Positions 23,624 through 38,030 of a stretch of DNA of 64,000 nt are shown here, piece by piece. Where the stretch lies: contig CANTUQ010000308.1 in NCBI GenBank assembly GCA_947683425.1, positions 62,001 through 126,000 of the forward strand. The letters are read 5' to 3'. Within the stretch, counting starts at the first letter, position 1. Each line of letters opens with the position of its first letter. The position numbers and the translations under genes were made by a program. This DNA comes from Excoecaria cochinchinensis (Eukaryota > Streptophyta > Magnoliopsida > Malpighiales > Euphorbiaceae). Below the pieces are notes generated by a model. The model was not told the origin of the DNA. It did no database searches and saw only the letters and a list, made by a program, of their open reading frames with translations.

Positions 23624-25640
23624 TTGGATCCGAGCCCAATAATTCAGGGAAACTCGATTGGAATAGCTACTGGAAGCTCGCCGGTCACAACGCATCGAGA
23701 ATTGGCTTCGTCGGAATCCGACGAATTTTTACGGATTTCCCTAGGGGTACCACTAGGGAAAATCACCAAAATCGAGAAATCGCAAAAAGTGGTGAAATTT
23801 TGGATCCGAGCCCAATAATTCAGGGAAACTCGATTGGAATAGCTACTGGAAGCTCAACGCATCGAGAATTGGCTTCGTCGGAATCCGACGAATTTTTACG
23901 GATTTCCCTAGGGGTACCACTAGGGAAAATCACCAAAATCGAGAAATCTCAAAAAGTGGTGAAATTTTGGATCCGAGCCCAATAATTCAGGGAAACTCGA
24001 TTGGAATAGCTACTGGAAGCACGACGCATCGAGAATTGGCTTCGTCGGAATCCGACGAATTTTTGCGGATTTTCCTAGGGGTACCACTAGGGAAAATCAC
24101 CAAAATCGAGAAATCGCAAAAAGTGGTGAAATTTTGGATCCGAGCCCAATAATTCAGGGAAACTCGATTGGAATAGCTACTGGAAGCTCAACGCATCGAG
24201 AATTGGCTTCGTCGGAATCCGACGAATTTTTACGGATTTCCCTAGGGGTACCACTAGGGAAAATCACCAAAATCGAGAAATCGCAAAAAGTGGTGAAATT
24301 TTGGATCCGAGCCCAATAATTCAGGGAAACTCGATTGGAATAGCTACTGGAAGCTCAACGCATCGAGAATTGGCTTCGTCGGAATCCGATGAATTTTTAC
24401 GGATTTCCCTAGGGGTACCACTAGGGAAAATCACCAAAATCGAGAAATCGCAAAAAGTGGTGAAATTTTGGATCCGAGCCCAATAATTCAGGGAAACTCG
24501 ATTGGAATAGCTACTGGAAGCACAACGCATCGAGAATTGGCTTCGTCGGAATCCGACGAATTTTTACGGATTTTCCTAGGGGTACCACTAGGGAAAATCA
24601 CCAAAATCGAGAAATCGCAAAAAGTGGTGAAATTTGGATCCGAGCCCAATAATTCAGGGAAACTCGATTGGAATAGCTACTGGAAGCTCAACGCATCGAG
24701 AATTGGCTTCGTCGGAATCCGACGAATTTTTACGGATTTCCCTAGGGGTACCACTAGGGAAAATCACCAAAATCGAGAAATCGCAAAAAGTGGTGAAATT
24801 TTGGATCCGAGCCCAATAATTCAGGGAAACTCGATTGGAATAGCTACTGGAAGCTCAACGCATCGAGAATTGGCTTCGTCGGAATCCGACGAATTTTTAC
24901 GGATTTCCCTAGGGGTACCACTAGGGAAAATCACCAAAATCGAGAAATCGCAAAAAGTGGTGAAATTTGGATCCGAGCCCAATAATTCAGGGAAACTCGA
25001 TTGGAATAGCTACTGGAAGCTCAACGCATCGAGAATTGGCTTCGTCGGAATCCGACGAATTTTTACGGATTTCCCTAGGGGTACCACTAGGGAAAATCAC
25101 CAAAATCGAGAAATCGCAAAAAGTGGTGAAATTTTGGATCCGAGCCCAATAATTCAGGGAAACTCGATTGGAATAGCTACTGGAAGCTCAACGCATCGAG
25201 AATTGGCTTCTTCGGAATCCGATGAATTTTTACGGATTTCCCTAGGGGTACCACTAGAGAAAATCACCAAAATCGAGAAATCGCAAAAAGTGGTGAAATT
25301 TGGATCCGAGCCCAATAATTCAGGGAAACTCAATTGGAATAGCTACTGGAAGCTCTACGCATCGAGAATTGGCTTCGTCGGAATCCGACGAATTTTTACG
25401 GATTTCCCTAGGGTACCACTAGGGCAAATCACCAAAATCGAGAAATCGCAAAAAGTGGTGAAATTTTGGATCCGAGCCCAATAATTCAGGGAAACTCGAT
25501 TGGAATAGCTACTGGAAGCTCGCCGGTCACAACGCATCGAGAATTGGCTTCGTCGGAATCCGACGAATTTTTACGGATTTCCCTAGGGTACCACTAGGGC
25601 AAATCACCAAAATCGAGAAATCGCAAAAAGTGGTGAAATT
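23624..25640 (+). repeat. 2017 bp 12-mer HOR, copy 2
   Basis: Near-identical tandem copy of 21607-23623. A third copy starts at 25641 but only its first monomer matches before AATCAAAAAAAG near 25797 and then different units. The alternation of 167 and 166 bp units keeps one frame open for 338 codons in both copies; this is arithmetic (333 bp per pair), not coding evidence. Confidence 0.93.
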
Positions 25641-26659
25641 TTGGATCCGAGCCCAATAATTCAGGGAAACTCGATTGGAATAGCTACTGGAAGCTCGCCG
25701 GTCACAACGCATCGAGAATTGGCTTCGTCGGAATCCGACGAATTTTTACGGATTTCCCTAGGGGTACCACTAGGGAAAATCACCAAAATCGAGAAATCAA
25801 AAAAAGTGGTGAAATTTTGGATCCGAGCCCAATAATTCAGGGAAACTCGATTGGAATAGCTACTGGAAGCACAACTCATCGAGAATTGGCTTCGTCGGAA
25901 TCCGACGAATTTTTACGGATTTCCCTAGGGATACCACTAGGGAAAATCACCAAAATTGAGAAATCGCAAAAAGTGGTAAAATTTTGGATCCGAGCCCAAT
26001 AATTCAGGGAAACTCGATTGGAATAGCTACTGGAAGCTCAACGCATCGAGAATTGGCTTCGTCGGAATCCGACGAATTTTTACGGATTTCCCTAGGGGTA
26101 CCACTAGGGAAAATCACCAAAATCGAGAAATCGCAAAAAGTGGTGAAATTTGGATCCGAGCCCAATAATTCAGGGAAACTCGATTGGAATAGCTACTGGA
26201 AGCTCAACGCATCGAGAATTGGCTTCGTCGGAATCCGACGAATTTTTACGGATTTCCCTAGGGGTACCACTAGGGAAAATCACCAAAATCGAGAAATCGC
26301 AAAAAGTGGTGAAATTTTGGATCCGAGCCCAATAATTCAGGGAAACACGATTGGAATAGCTACTGGAAGCTCGCCGGTCACAACGCATCGAGAATTGGCT
26401 TCGTCGGAATCCGACGAATTTTTACGGATTTCCATAGGGGTACCACTAGGGAAAATCACCAAAATAGAGAAATCGCAAAAAGTGGTAAAATTTTGGATCC
26501 GAGCCCAATAATTCAGGGAAACTCGATTGGAATAGCTACTGGAAGCTCAACGCATCGAGAATTGGTTTCATCGGAATCCGACGAATTTTTACGGATTTCC
26601 CTAGGGGTACCACTAGGGAAAATCACCAAAATCGAGAAATCGCAAAAAGTGGTGAAATT

Positions 26660-29552
26660 TTGGATCCGAGCCCAATAATTCAGGGAAACTCGATTGGAAT
26701 AGCTACTGGAAGCTCAACGCATCGAGAATTGGCTTCGTCGGAATCCGACGAATTTTTACGGATTTCCCAAGGGGTACCACTAGGGAAAATTACAAAAATC
26801 GAGAAATCGCAAAAAGTGGTGAAATTTTGGATCCGAGCCCAATAATTCAGGGATACTCGATTGGAATAGCTACTGGAAGCTCGCCGGTCACAACGCATCG
26901 AGAATTGGCTTCGTCGGAATCCGACGAATTTTTACGGATTTTCCTAGGGGTACCACTAGGGAAAATCACCAAAATCGAGAAATCGCAAAAAGTGGTGAAA
27001 TTTTGGATCCGAGCCCAATAATTCAGGGAAACTCGATTGGAATAGCTACTGGAAGCATAACGCATCGAGAATTGGCTTCTTCGGAATCCGACGAATTTTT
27101 ACGGATTTCCTTAGGGGTACCACTAGGGAAAATCACCAAAATCGAGAAATCGCAAAAAGTGGTGAAATTTTGGATCCGAGCCCAATAATTCAGGGAAACT
27201 CGATTGGAATAGCTACTGGAAGCTCGCCGGTCACAACGCATCGAGAATTGACTTCGTCGGAATCCGACGAATTTTTACGGATTTCCCTAGGGGTACCACT
27301 AGGGAAAATCACCAAAATCGAGAAATCGCAAAAAGTGGTGAAATTTTGGATCTGATCCCAATAATTCAGGGAAACTCGATTGGAATAGCTACTGGAAGCT
27401 CAACGCATCGAGAATTGGTTTCGTCGAAATCCGACGAATTTTTACGGATTTCCCTAGGGGTACCACTAGGAAAAATCACCAAAATCGAGAAATCGCAAAA
27501 AGTGGTGAAATTTTGGATCCGAGCCTAATAATTCAGGGAAACTCGATTGGAATAGCTACTGGAAGCTCAACACATCGAGAATTGGCTTCGTCGGAATCCG
27601 ACGAATTTTTACGGATTTCCCTAGGGGTACCACTAGGGAAAATCACAAAAATCGAGAAATCGCAAAAAGTGGTGAAATTTTGGATCCGAGCCCAATAATT
27701 CAGGGATACTCGATTGGAATAGCTACTGGAAGCTCGCCGGTCACAACGCATCGAGAATTGGCTTCGTCGGAATCCGACGAATTTTTACGGATTTTCCTAG
27801 GGGTACCACTAGGGAAAATCACCAAAATCGAGAAATCGCAAAAAGTGGTGAAATTTTTGATTCGAGCCCAATAATTCAGGGAAACTCGATTGGAATAGCT
27901 ACTGGAAGCACAACGCATCGAGAATTGGCTTCGTCGGAATCCGACGAATTTTTACGGATTTCCCTAGGGGTACCACTAGGGAAAATCACCAAAATCGAGA
28001 AATCGCAAAAAGTGGTAAAATTTTGGATCCGAGCCCAATAATTCAGGGAAACTCGATTGGAATAGCTACTGGAAGCTCAACGCATCGAGAATTGGCTTCG
28101 TCGGAATCCGACGAATTTTTACGGATTTCCCTAGGGGTACCACTAGGAAAAATCACCAAAATCGAGAAATCGCAAAAAGTGGTGAAATTTTAGATCCGAG
28201 CCCAATAATTCAGGGAAACTAGATTGGAATAGCTACTGGAAGCTCAACGCATCGAGAATTGGCTTCGTCGAAATCCGACGAATTGTTACGGATTTCCCTA
28301 GGGGTACCACTAGGGAAAATCACCAAAATCGAGAAATCACAAAAAGTGGTGAAATTTTGGATCCGAGCCCAATAATTAAGGGAAACTCGATTGGAATAGC
28401 TACTGGAAGCTCAACGCATCGAGAATTGGCTTCGTCGTAATCCGACAAATTTTTACGGATTTCCCTAGGGGTACCACTAGGGAAAATCACCAAAATCGAG
28501 AAATCGCAAAAAGTGGTGAAATTTTGGATCCGAGCCCAATAATTCAGGGAAACTCGATTGGAATAGCTACAGGAAGCTCGCCGGTCACAACGCATCGAGA
28601 ATTGGCTTCGTCGGAATCCGACGAATTTTTACGGATTTCCCTAGGGGTACCACTAGGGAAAATCACCAAAATCGAGAAATCGCAAAAAGTGGTGAAATTT
28701 TAGGTCCGAGCCCAATAATTCAGGGAAACTCGATTGGAATAGCTACTGGAAGCTCGCCGGTCACAACGCATCGAGAATTGGCTTCGTCGGAATCCGACGA
28801 ATTTTTACGGATTTCCCTAGGGGTACCACTAGGAAAAATCACCAAAATCGAGAAATCGCAAAAAGTGGTGAAATTTTGGATCCGAGCCCAATAATTCAGG
28901 GAAACTCAATTGGAATAGCTACTGGAAGCACAACGCATCGAGAATTGGCTTCGTCGGAATCCGACGAATTTTTACGGATTTCCCTAGGGGTACCACTAGG
29001 GAAAATCACCAAAATCGAGAAATCGCAAAAAGTGGTGAAATTTTGGATCCGAGCCCAATAATTCAGGGAAACTCGATTGGAATAGCTACTAGAAGCTCAA
29101 CGCATCGAGAATTGGCTTCGTCGGAATCCGACGAATTTTTACGGATTTCCCTAGGGGTACCACTAGGGAAAATCACCAAAATCGAGAAATCGCAAAAAGT
29201 GGTGAAATTTTGGATCCGAGCCCAATAATTCAGGGAAACTCGATTGGAATAGCTACTGGAAGCATAACACATCGAGAATTGGCTTCTTCGGAATCCGACG
29301 AATTTTTACGGATTTCCTTAGGGGTACCACTAGGGAAAATCACCAAAATCGAGAAATCGCAAAAAGTGGTGAAATTTTGGATCCGAGCCCAATAATTCAG
29401 GGAAACTCGATTGGAATAGCTACTGGAAGCTCGCCGGTCACAACGCATCGAGAATTGACTTCGTCGGAATCCGACGAATTTTTACGGATTTCCCTAGGGG
29501 TACCACTAGGGAAAATCACCAAAATCGAGAAATCGCAAAAAGTGGTGAAATT
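26660..29552 (+). repeat. Mixed zone with 853 bp and 2207 bp offset copies
   Basis: Units at 26660-27020 recur at 27513-27873 (offset 853 bp; both have ACAAAAATCG and CAGGGATACTCG). Units at 27003-27350 recur at 29210-29557 (offset 2207 bp; both have GAAGCATAAC, GGCTTCTTCGG and TTTCCTTAGGGG). The patches overlap, so this is a mosaic of small rearrangements rather than one clean HOR. Confidence 0.75.
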
Positions 29553-30396
29553 TTAGATCCGAGCCCAATAATTCAGGGAAACTCGATTGGAATAGCTACT
29601 GGAAGCTCAACGCATCGAGAATTGGCTTCGTCGGAATCCGACGAATTTTTACGGATTTCCCTAGGGGTACCACTAGGAAAAATCACCAAAATCGAGAAAT
29701 CGCAAAAAGTGGTGAAATTTTGGATCCGAGCCCAATAATTCAGGGAAACTCGATTGGAATAGCTACTGGAAGCACAACACATCGAGAATTGGCTTCGTCG
29801 GAATCCGACGAATTTTTACGGATTTCCCTAGGGGTACCACTAGGGAAAATCACCAAAATCGAGAAATCGCAAAAAGTGGTGAAATTTTGGATCCGAGCCC
29901 AATAATTCAGGGAAACTCGATTGGAATAGCTACAGGAAGCTCGCCGGTCACAACGCATCGAGAATTGGTTTCGTCGGAATCCGACGAATTTTTACGGATT
30001 TCCCTAGGGGTACCACTAGGGAAAATCACCAAAATCGAAAAATCGCAAAAAGTGGTGAAATTTTAGATCCGAGCCCAATAATTCAGGGAAACTCGATTGG
30101 AATAGCTACTGGAAGCTCAACGCATCGAGAATTGGCTTCGTCGGAATCCGACGAATTTTTACGGATTTCCCTAGGGGTACCACTAGGAAAAATCACCAAA
30201 ATCGAGAAATCGCAAAAAGTGGTGAAATTTTGGATCCGAGCCCAATAATTCAGGGAAACTCGATTGGAATAGCTACTGGAAGCACAACACATCGAGAATT
30301 GGCTTCGTCGGAATCCGACGAATTTTTACGGATTTTCCTAGGGGTACCACTAGGGAAAATCACCAAAATCGAGAAATCGCAAAAAGTGGTGAAATT
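29377..30396 (+). repeat. 510 bp trimer HOR, two copies
   Basis: Order 176, 167, 167 bp repeated twice. The second unit begins TTTTAGATCC and the third carries GCACAACACATCG in both copies. Differences include TACAGGAAGC near 29931 and AATCGAAAAATCG near 30036. Confidence 0.85.
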
Positions 30397-31425
30397 TTAG
30401 ATCCGAGCCCAATAATTCAGGGAAACTCGATTGGAATAGCTACTGGAAGCTCAACGCATCGAGAATTGGCTTCGTCGGAATCCGACGAATTTTTACGGAT
30501 TTTCCTAAGGGTACCACTAGGGAAAATCACCAAAATCGAGAAATCGCAAAAAGTGGTGAAATTTTAGATCCGAGCCAAATAATTCAGGGAAACTAGATTG
30601 GAATAGCTACTGGAAGCTCAACGCATCGAGAATTGGCTTCGTCGGAATCCGACGAATTTTTACGGATTTCCCTAGGGGTACCACTAGGGAAAATCACCAA
30701 AATCGAGAAATCGCAAAAAGTGGTGAAATTTTGGATCCGAGCCCAATAATTCAGGGAAACTCGATTGGAATAGCTACTGGAAGCTCAACGCATCGAGAAT
30801 TGGCTTCGTCGGAATCCGACGAATTTTTACGGATTTCCCTAGGGGTACCACTAGGGAAAATCACCAAAATTGAGAAATCGCAAAAAGTGGTGAAATTTTG
30901 GATCCGAGCCCAATAATTCAGGGAAACTCGATTGGAATAGCTACTGGAAGCTCGCCGGTCACAACGCATCGAGAATTGGCTTCGTCGGAATCCGACGAAT
31001 TTTTACGGATTTCCCTAGGGGTACCACTAGAGAAAATCACCAAAATCGAGAAATCGCAAAAAGTGGTGAAATTTTGGATCCGAGCCCAATAATTCCGGGA
31101 AACTCGATTGGAATAGCTACTGGAAGCTCGCCGGTCACAACGCATCTAGAATTGGCTTGGTCGAAATCCGACGAATTTTTACGGATTTCCCTAGGGGTAC
31201 CACTAGGGAAAATCACCAAAATCGAGAAATCGCAAAAAGTGGTGAAATTTTGGATCCGATCCCAATAATTCAGGGAAACTCGATTGTAATGGCTACTGGA
31301 AGCTCGCCGGTCACAACGCATCGAGAATTGGCTTCGTCGGAATCCGACGAATTTTTACGGATTTCCCTAGGGGTACCACTAGGGAAAATCACCAAAATCG
31401 AGAAATCGCAAAAAGTGGTGAAATT

Positions 31426-33501
31426 TTGGATCCGAGCCCATTAATTCAGGGAAACTCGATTGGAATAGCTACTGGAAGCTCAACGCATCGAGAATTGGCT
31501 TCGTCGGAATCCGACGAATTTTTACGGATTTTCCTAGGGGTATCACTAGGGAATATCACCAAAATCGAGAAATCGCAAAAAGTGGTGAAATTTTGGATCC
31601 GAGCCCAATAATTCAGGGAAACTCGATTGGAATAGCTACAGGAAGCTCGCCGGTCACAACGCATCGAGAATTGGCTTCGTCGGAATCCGACGAATTTTTA
31701 CGGATTTCCCTAGGGGTACCACTAGAGAAAATTACCAAAATCGAGAAATCGCAAAAAGTGGCGAAATTTTGGATCCGAGCCCAATAATTCAGGGAAACTC
31801 GATTGGAATAGCTACTGGAAGCTCGCCGGTCACAACGCATCGAGAATTGGCTTTGTCGGAATCCGACGAATTTTTACGGATTTCCCTAGGGGTACCACTA
31901 GGGAAAATCACCAAAATCGAGAAATCGCAAAAAGTGGTGAAATTTTGGATCCGAGCCCAATAATTCAGGGAAACTCGATTGGAATGGCTACTGGAAGCTC
32001 GCCGGTCACAACGCATCGAGAATTGGCTTCGTCGGAACCCGACGAATTTTTACGGATTTCCCTAGGGGTACCACTAGGGAAAATCACAAAAATCGAGAAA
32101 TCGCAAAAAGTGGTGAAATTTTTGATCCGAGCCCAATAATTCAGGGAAACTCGATTGGAATAGCTACTGGAAGCTCAACGCATCGAGAATTGGCTTCGTC
32201 GGAATCCGACGAATTTTTACGGATTTCCCTAGGGGTACCACTAGGGAAAATCACCAAAATTGAGAAATCGCAAGAAGTGGTGAAATTTTGGATCCGAGCC
32301 CAATAATTCAGGGAAACTCGATTGGAATAGCTACTGGAAGCTCGCCGGTCACAACGCATCGAGAATTGGCTTCGTCGGAATCCGACGAATTTTTACGGAT
32401 TTCCCTAGGGGTACCACTAGGGAAAATCACCAAAATCGAGAAATCGCAAAAAGTGGTGAAATTTTGGATCCGAGCCCAATAATTCAGGGAAACTCGATTG
32501 GAATAGCTACTGGAAGCTCAACGCATCGAGAATTGGCTTCATCGGAATCCGACGAATTTTTACGGATTTCCCTAGGGGTATCACTAGGGAATATCACCAA
32601 AATCGAGAAATCGCAAAAAGTGGTGAAATTTTGGATCCGAGCCCAATAATTCAGGGAAACTCGATTGGAATAGCTACAGGAAGCTCGCCGGTCACAACGC
32701 ATCGAGAATTGGCTTCGTCGGAATCCGACGAATTTTTACGGATTTCCCTAGGGGTACCACTAGAGAAAATTACCAAAATCGAGAAATCGCAAAAAGTGGC
32801 GAAATTTTGGATCCGAGCCCAATAATTCAGGGAAACTCGATTGGAATAGCTACTGGAAGCTCGCCGGTCACAACGCATCGAGAATTGGCTTGGTCGGAAT
32901 CCGACGAATTTTTACGGATTTTCCTAGGGGTACCACTAGGGAAAATCACCAAAATCGAGAAATCGCAAAAAGTGGTGAAATTTTAGATCCGAGCCCAATA
33001 ATTCAGGGAAACTCGATTGGAATGGCTACTGGAAGCTCGCCGGTCACAACGAATCGAGAATTGGCTTCGTCGAAATCCGACGAATTTTTACGGATTTCCC
33101 TAGGGGTACCACTAGGGAAAATCACCAAAATCGAGAAATCGCAAAAAGTGGTGAAATTTTGGATCCGAGCCCAATAATTTAGGGAAACTCGATTGGAATA
33201 GCTACTGGAAGCTCAACGCATCGAGAATTGGCTTCGTCGGAATCCGACGAATTTTTACGGATTTCCCTAGGGGTACCACTAGGAAAAATCACCAAAATCG
33301 AGAAATCGCAAAAAGTGGTGAAATTTTGGATCCGAGCCCAATAATTCAGGGAAACTCGATTGGAATAGCTACTGGAAGCTCGCCGGTCACAACGCATCGA
33401 GAATTGGCTTCGTCTGAATCCGACGAATTTTTACGGATTTCCCTAGGGGTACCACTAGGAAAAATCACCAAAATCGAGAAATCGCAAAAAGTGGTGAAAT
33501 T
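31426..33501 (+). repeat. 1038 bp hexamer HOR, two copies
   Basis: Copy 1 is 31426-32463 and copy 2 is 32464-33501 (four 176 bp and two 167 bp units). Shared private variants: GGGGTATCACTAGGGAATATC, TACAGGAAGCTC, CTAGAGAAAATTACC, AAAAGTGGCGAAATT and GATTGGAATGGC. Confidence 0.88.
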
Positions 33502-34345
33502 TTGGATCCGAGCCCAATAATTCAGGGAAACTCGATTGGAATAGCTACTGGAAGCTAAACGCATCGAGAATTGGCTTCGTCGGAATCCGACGAATTTTTA
33601 CGGATTTCCCTAGGGGTACCACTAGGGAAAATCACCAAAATCGAGAAATCGCAAAAAGTGGTGAAATTTTGGATCCGAGCCCAATAATTCAGGGAAACTC
33701 GATTGGAATAGCTACTGGAAGCTCAAAAATTCGAGAATTGTCTTCATCGGAATCCGACGAATTTTTACGGATTTCCCTAGGGGTACCACTAGGGAAAATC
33801 ACCAAAATCGAGAAATCGCAAAAAGTGGTGAAATTTTGGATTCGAGCCCAATAATTCAGGGAAACTCGATTGGAATAGCTACTGGAAGCTCGCCGGTCAC
33901 AACGCATCGAGAATTGGCTTCGTCTGAATCCGACGAATTTTTACGGATTTCCCTAGGGGTACCACTAGGAAAAATCACCAAAATCGAGAAATCGCAAAAA
34001 GTGGTGAAATTTTGGATCCGAGCCCAATAATTCAGGGAAACTCGATTGGAATAGCTACTGGAAGCTAAACGCATCGAGAATTGGCTTCGTCGGAATCCGA
34101 CGAATTTTTACGGATTTCCCTAGGGGTACCACTAGGGAAAATCACCAAAATCGAGAAATCGCAAAAAGTGGTGAAATTTTGGATCCGAGCCCAATAATTC
34201 AGGGAAACTCGATTGGAATAGCTACTGGAAGCTCAAAACATCGAGAATTGTCTTCATCGGAATCCGACGAATTTTTACGGATTTCCCTAGGGGTACCACT
34301 AGGGAAAATCACCAAAATCGAGAAATCGCAAAAAGTGGTGAAATT
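33326..34345 (+). repeat. 510 bp trimer HOR, two copies
   Basis: Copies 33326-33835 and 33836-34345. Shared variants: CTTCGTCTGAATCC, GAAGCTAAACGC, GCTCAAAA and ATTGTCTTCATCGG. Related units recur near 37264-37592, so pieces of this HOR were moved about 3.2 kb to the right. Confidence 0.88.
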
Positions 34346-35385
34346 TTGGATCCGAGCCCAATAATTCAGGGAAACTCGATTGGAATAGCTACTGGAAGCT
34401 CGCCGGTCACAACGCATCGAGAATTGGTTTCGTCGGAATCCGACGAATTTTTACGGATTTCCCTAGGGGTACCACTAGGGAAAATCACCAAAATCGAGAA
34501 ATCGCAAAAAAGTTGTGAAATTTTGGATCCGAGCCCAATAATTCAGGGAAACTCGATTGGAATAGCTACTGGAAGCTCGCCGGTCAAAACGCATCGAGAA
34601 TTGGCTTCGTCGGAATCCGACGAATTTTTACGGATTTCCCTAGGGGTACCACTAGGGAAAATCACCAAAATCGAGAAATCGCAAAAAGTGGTGAAATTTT
34701 GGATCCGAGCCCAATAATTCAGGGAAACTCGATTGGAATAGCTACTGGAAGCTCAACGCATCGAGAATTGGCTTCGTCGGAATCCGACGAATTTTTACGG
34801 ATTTTCCTAGGGGTACCACTAGGAAAAATCACCAAAATCGAGAAATCGCAAAAAGTGGTGAAATTTTGGATCCGAGCCCAATAATTCCGGGAAACTCGAT
34901 TGGAATAGCTACTGGAAGCTCAACGCATCGAGAATTGGTTTCGTCGGAATCCGACGAATTTTTACGGATTTCCCTAGGGGTACCACTAGGGAAAATCACA
35001 AAAATCGAGAAATCGCAAAAAAGTGGTGAAATTTTGGATCCGAGCCCAATAATTCAGGGAAACTCGATTGGAATAGCTACTGGAAGCTCGCCGGTCAAAA
35101 CGCATCGAGAATTGGCTTCGTCGGAATCCGACGAATTTTTACGGATTTCCCTAGGGGTACCACTAGGAAAAATCACCAAAATCGAGAAATCGCAAAAAGT
35201 GGTGAAATTTTGGATCCGAGCCCAATAATTCAGGGAAACTCGATTGGAATAGCTACTGGAAGCTCGCCGGTCACAACGCATCGAGAATTGGCTTCGTCGG
35301 AATCCGACGAATTTTTACGGATTTCCCTAGGGGTACCACTAGGGAAAATCACCAAAATCGAGAAATCGCAAAAAGTGGTGAAATT

Positions 35386-36220
35386 TTGGATCCGAGCGCA
35401 ATAATTCAGGGAAACTCGATTGGAATAGCTACTGGAAGCTCAACGCATCGAGAATTGGCTTCGTCGGAATCCGACGAATTTTTACGGATTTCCCTAGGGG
35501 TACCACTAGGGAAAATCACCAAAATCGAGAAATCGCAAAAAGTGGTGAAATTTTGGATCCGAGGCCAATAATTCAGGGAAACTCGATTGGAATAGCTACT
35601 GGAAGCTCAACGCATCGAGAATTGGCTTCGTCGAAATCCGACGAATTTTTACGGATTTCCCTAGGGGTACCACTAGGGAAAATCACCAAAATCGAGAAAT
35701 CGCAAAAAGTGGTGAAATTTTGGATCCGAGCCCAATAATTCAGGGAAACTCGATTGGAATAGCTACTGGAAGCTCAACGCATCGAGAATTGGCTTCGTCG
35801 GAATCCGACGAATTTTTACGGATTTCCCTAGGGGTACCACTAGGGAAAATCACCAAAATCGAGAAATCGCAAAAAGTGGTGAAATTTTGGATCCGAGCGC
35901 AATAATTCAGGGAAACTCGATTGGAATAGCTACTGGAAGCTCAACGCATCGAGAATTGGCTTCGTCGGAATCCGACGAATTTTTACGGATTTCCCTAGGG
36001 GTACCACTAGGGAAAATCACCAAAATCGAGAAATCGCAAAAAGTGGTGAAATTTTGGATCCGAGCCCAATAATTCAGGGAAACTCGATTGGAATAGCTAC
36101 TGGAAGCTCAACGCATCGAGAATTGGCTTCGTCGAAATCCGACGAATTTTTACGGATTTTCCTAGGGGTACCACTAGGGAAAATCACCAAAATCGGGAAA
36201 TCGCAAAAAGTGGTGAAATT
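35386..36220 (+). repeat. 501 bp trimer, under two copies
   Basis: All-167 bp units. GAGCGCAATAATTC occurs at about 35396 and 35897, offset 501 bp, each followed by a unit with CGTCGAAATCCG. Surrounding units are close to consensus, which limits how well borders can be set. Confidence 0.7.
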
Positions 36221-36485
36221 TTGGATCCGAGCCCAATAATTCAGGGAAACTCGATTGAAATAGCTACTGGAAGCTCAACGCATCGAGAATTGGCTTCGTC
36301 GGATTCCGACGAATTTTTACGGATTTTCCTAGGGGTACCACTAGGGAAAATCACCAAAATCGAGAAATCGCAAAAAGTGGTGAAATTTTGGATCCGAGCC
36401 CAATAATTCAGGGAAACTCGATTGGAATAGCTACTGGAAGCTCGCCGGTCACAACGCATCGAGAATTAGCTTCGTCGGAATCCGA

Positions 36486-36502
36486 CGAATTTCCCTAGGG
36501 GC
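36486..36502 (+). other. 10 bp deletion between the two dyads (first site)
   Basis: Reads CGACGAATTTCCCTAGG; the usual TTTTTACGGATTT spacer is shortened by 10 bp, giving a 166 bp unit. The lost segment is bounded by ATTT direct repeats, suggesting slippage. The same lesion occurs near 39547. Confidence 0.85.
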
Positions 36503-38030
36503 ACCACTAGGGAAAATCACCAAAATCGAGAAATCGCAAAAAGTGGTGAAATTTTGGATCCGAGCCCAATAATTCAGGGAAACTCGATTGGAATAGCTAC
36601 TGGAAGCTCAACGCATCGAGAATTGGCTTCGTCGGAATCCGACGAATTTTTACGGATTTCCCTAGGGGTACCACTAGGGAAAATCACCAAAATCGAGAAA
36701 TCGCAAAAAGTGGTGAAATTTTGGATCCGAGCCCAATAATTCAGGAAAACTCGATTGGAATAGCTACTGGAAGCTCGCCGGTCAAAACGCATCGAGAATT
36801 GGCTTCGTCGGAATCCGACGAATTTTTACGGATTTCCCTAGGGGTACCACTAGGGAAAATCACCAAAATCGAGAAATCGCAAAAAGTGGTGAAATTTTGG
36901 ATCCGAGCCCAATAATTCAGGGAAACTCGATTGGAATAGCTACTGGAAGCTCAACGCATCGAGAATTGGCTTCATCGGAATCCGACGAATTTTTACGGAT
37001 TTCCCTAGGGGTACCACTAGGGAAAATCACCAAAATCGAGAAATCGCAAAAAGTGGTGAAATTTTGGATCCGAGCCCAATAATTCAGGGAAACTCGATTG
37101 GAATAGCTACTGGAAGCTCGCCGGTCACAACGCATCGAGAATTGGCTTCGTCGGAATCCCACGAATTTTTACGGATTTTCCTAGGGGTACCACTAGGGAA
37201 AATCACCAAAATCGAGAAATCGCAAAAAGTGGTGAAATTTTAGATCCGAGCCCAATAATTCAGGGAAACTCGATTGGAATAGCTACTGGAAGCTAAACGC
37301 ATCGAGAATTGGCTTCGTCGGAATCCGACGAATTTTTACGGATTTCCCTAGGGGTACCACTAGGGAAAATCACCAAAATCGAGAAATCGCAAAAAGTGGT
37401 GAAATTTTGGATCCGAGCCCAATAATTCAGGGAAACTCGATTGGAATAGCTACTGGAAGCTCAAAACATCGAGAATTGTCTTCATCGGAATCCGACGAAT
37501 TTTTACGGATTTCCCTAGGGGTACCACTAGGGAAAATCACCAAAATCGAGAAATCGCAAAAAGTGGTGAAATTTTTGATCCGAGCCCAATAATTCAGGAA
37601 AACTCGATTGGAATAGCTACTGGAAGCTCGCCGGTCAAAACGCATCGAGAATTGGCTTCGTCGGAATCCGACGAATTTTTACGGATTTCCCTAGGGGTAC
37701 CACTAGGGAAAATCACCAAAATCGAGAAATCGCAAAAAGTGGTGAAATTTTGGATCCGAGCCCAATAATTCAGGGAAACTCGATTGGAATAGCTACTGGA
37801 AGCTCAACACATCGAGAATTGGCTTCATCGGAATCCGACGAATTTTTACGGATTTCCCTAGGGGTACCACTAGGGAAAATCACCAAAATCGAGAAATCGC
37901 AAAAAGTGGTGAAATTTTGGATCCGAGCCCAATAATTCAGGAAAACTCGATTGGAATAGCTACTGGAAGCTCGCCGGTCAAAACGCATCGAGAATTTGCT
38001 TCGTCGGAATCCGACGAATTTTTACGGATT

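Noticed and set aside
22451..25484. 338-codon open frames at 22451-23467 and 24468-25484, and several hundred open frames of 60-286 codons on both strands of the satellite
   Set aside because: They are translations of the monomer. Most begin at TTG within TTTTGGATCC, overlap on both strands, and change frame with every 167 or 176 bp unit. The longest exist because 167 + 166 bp is divisible by three. No codon bias, domain or conserved start is seen.
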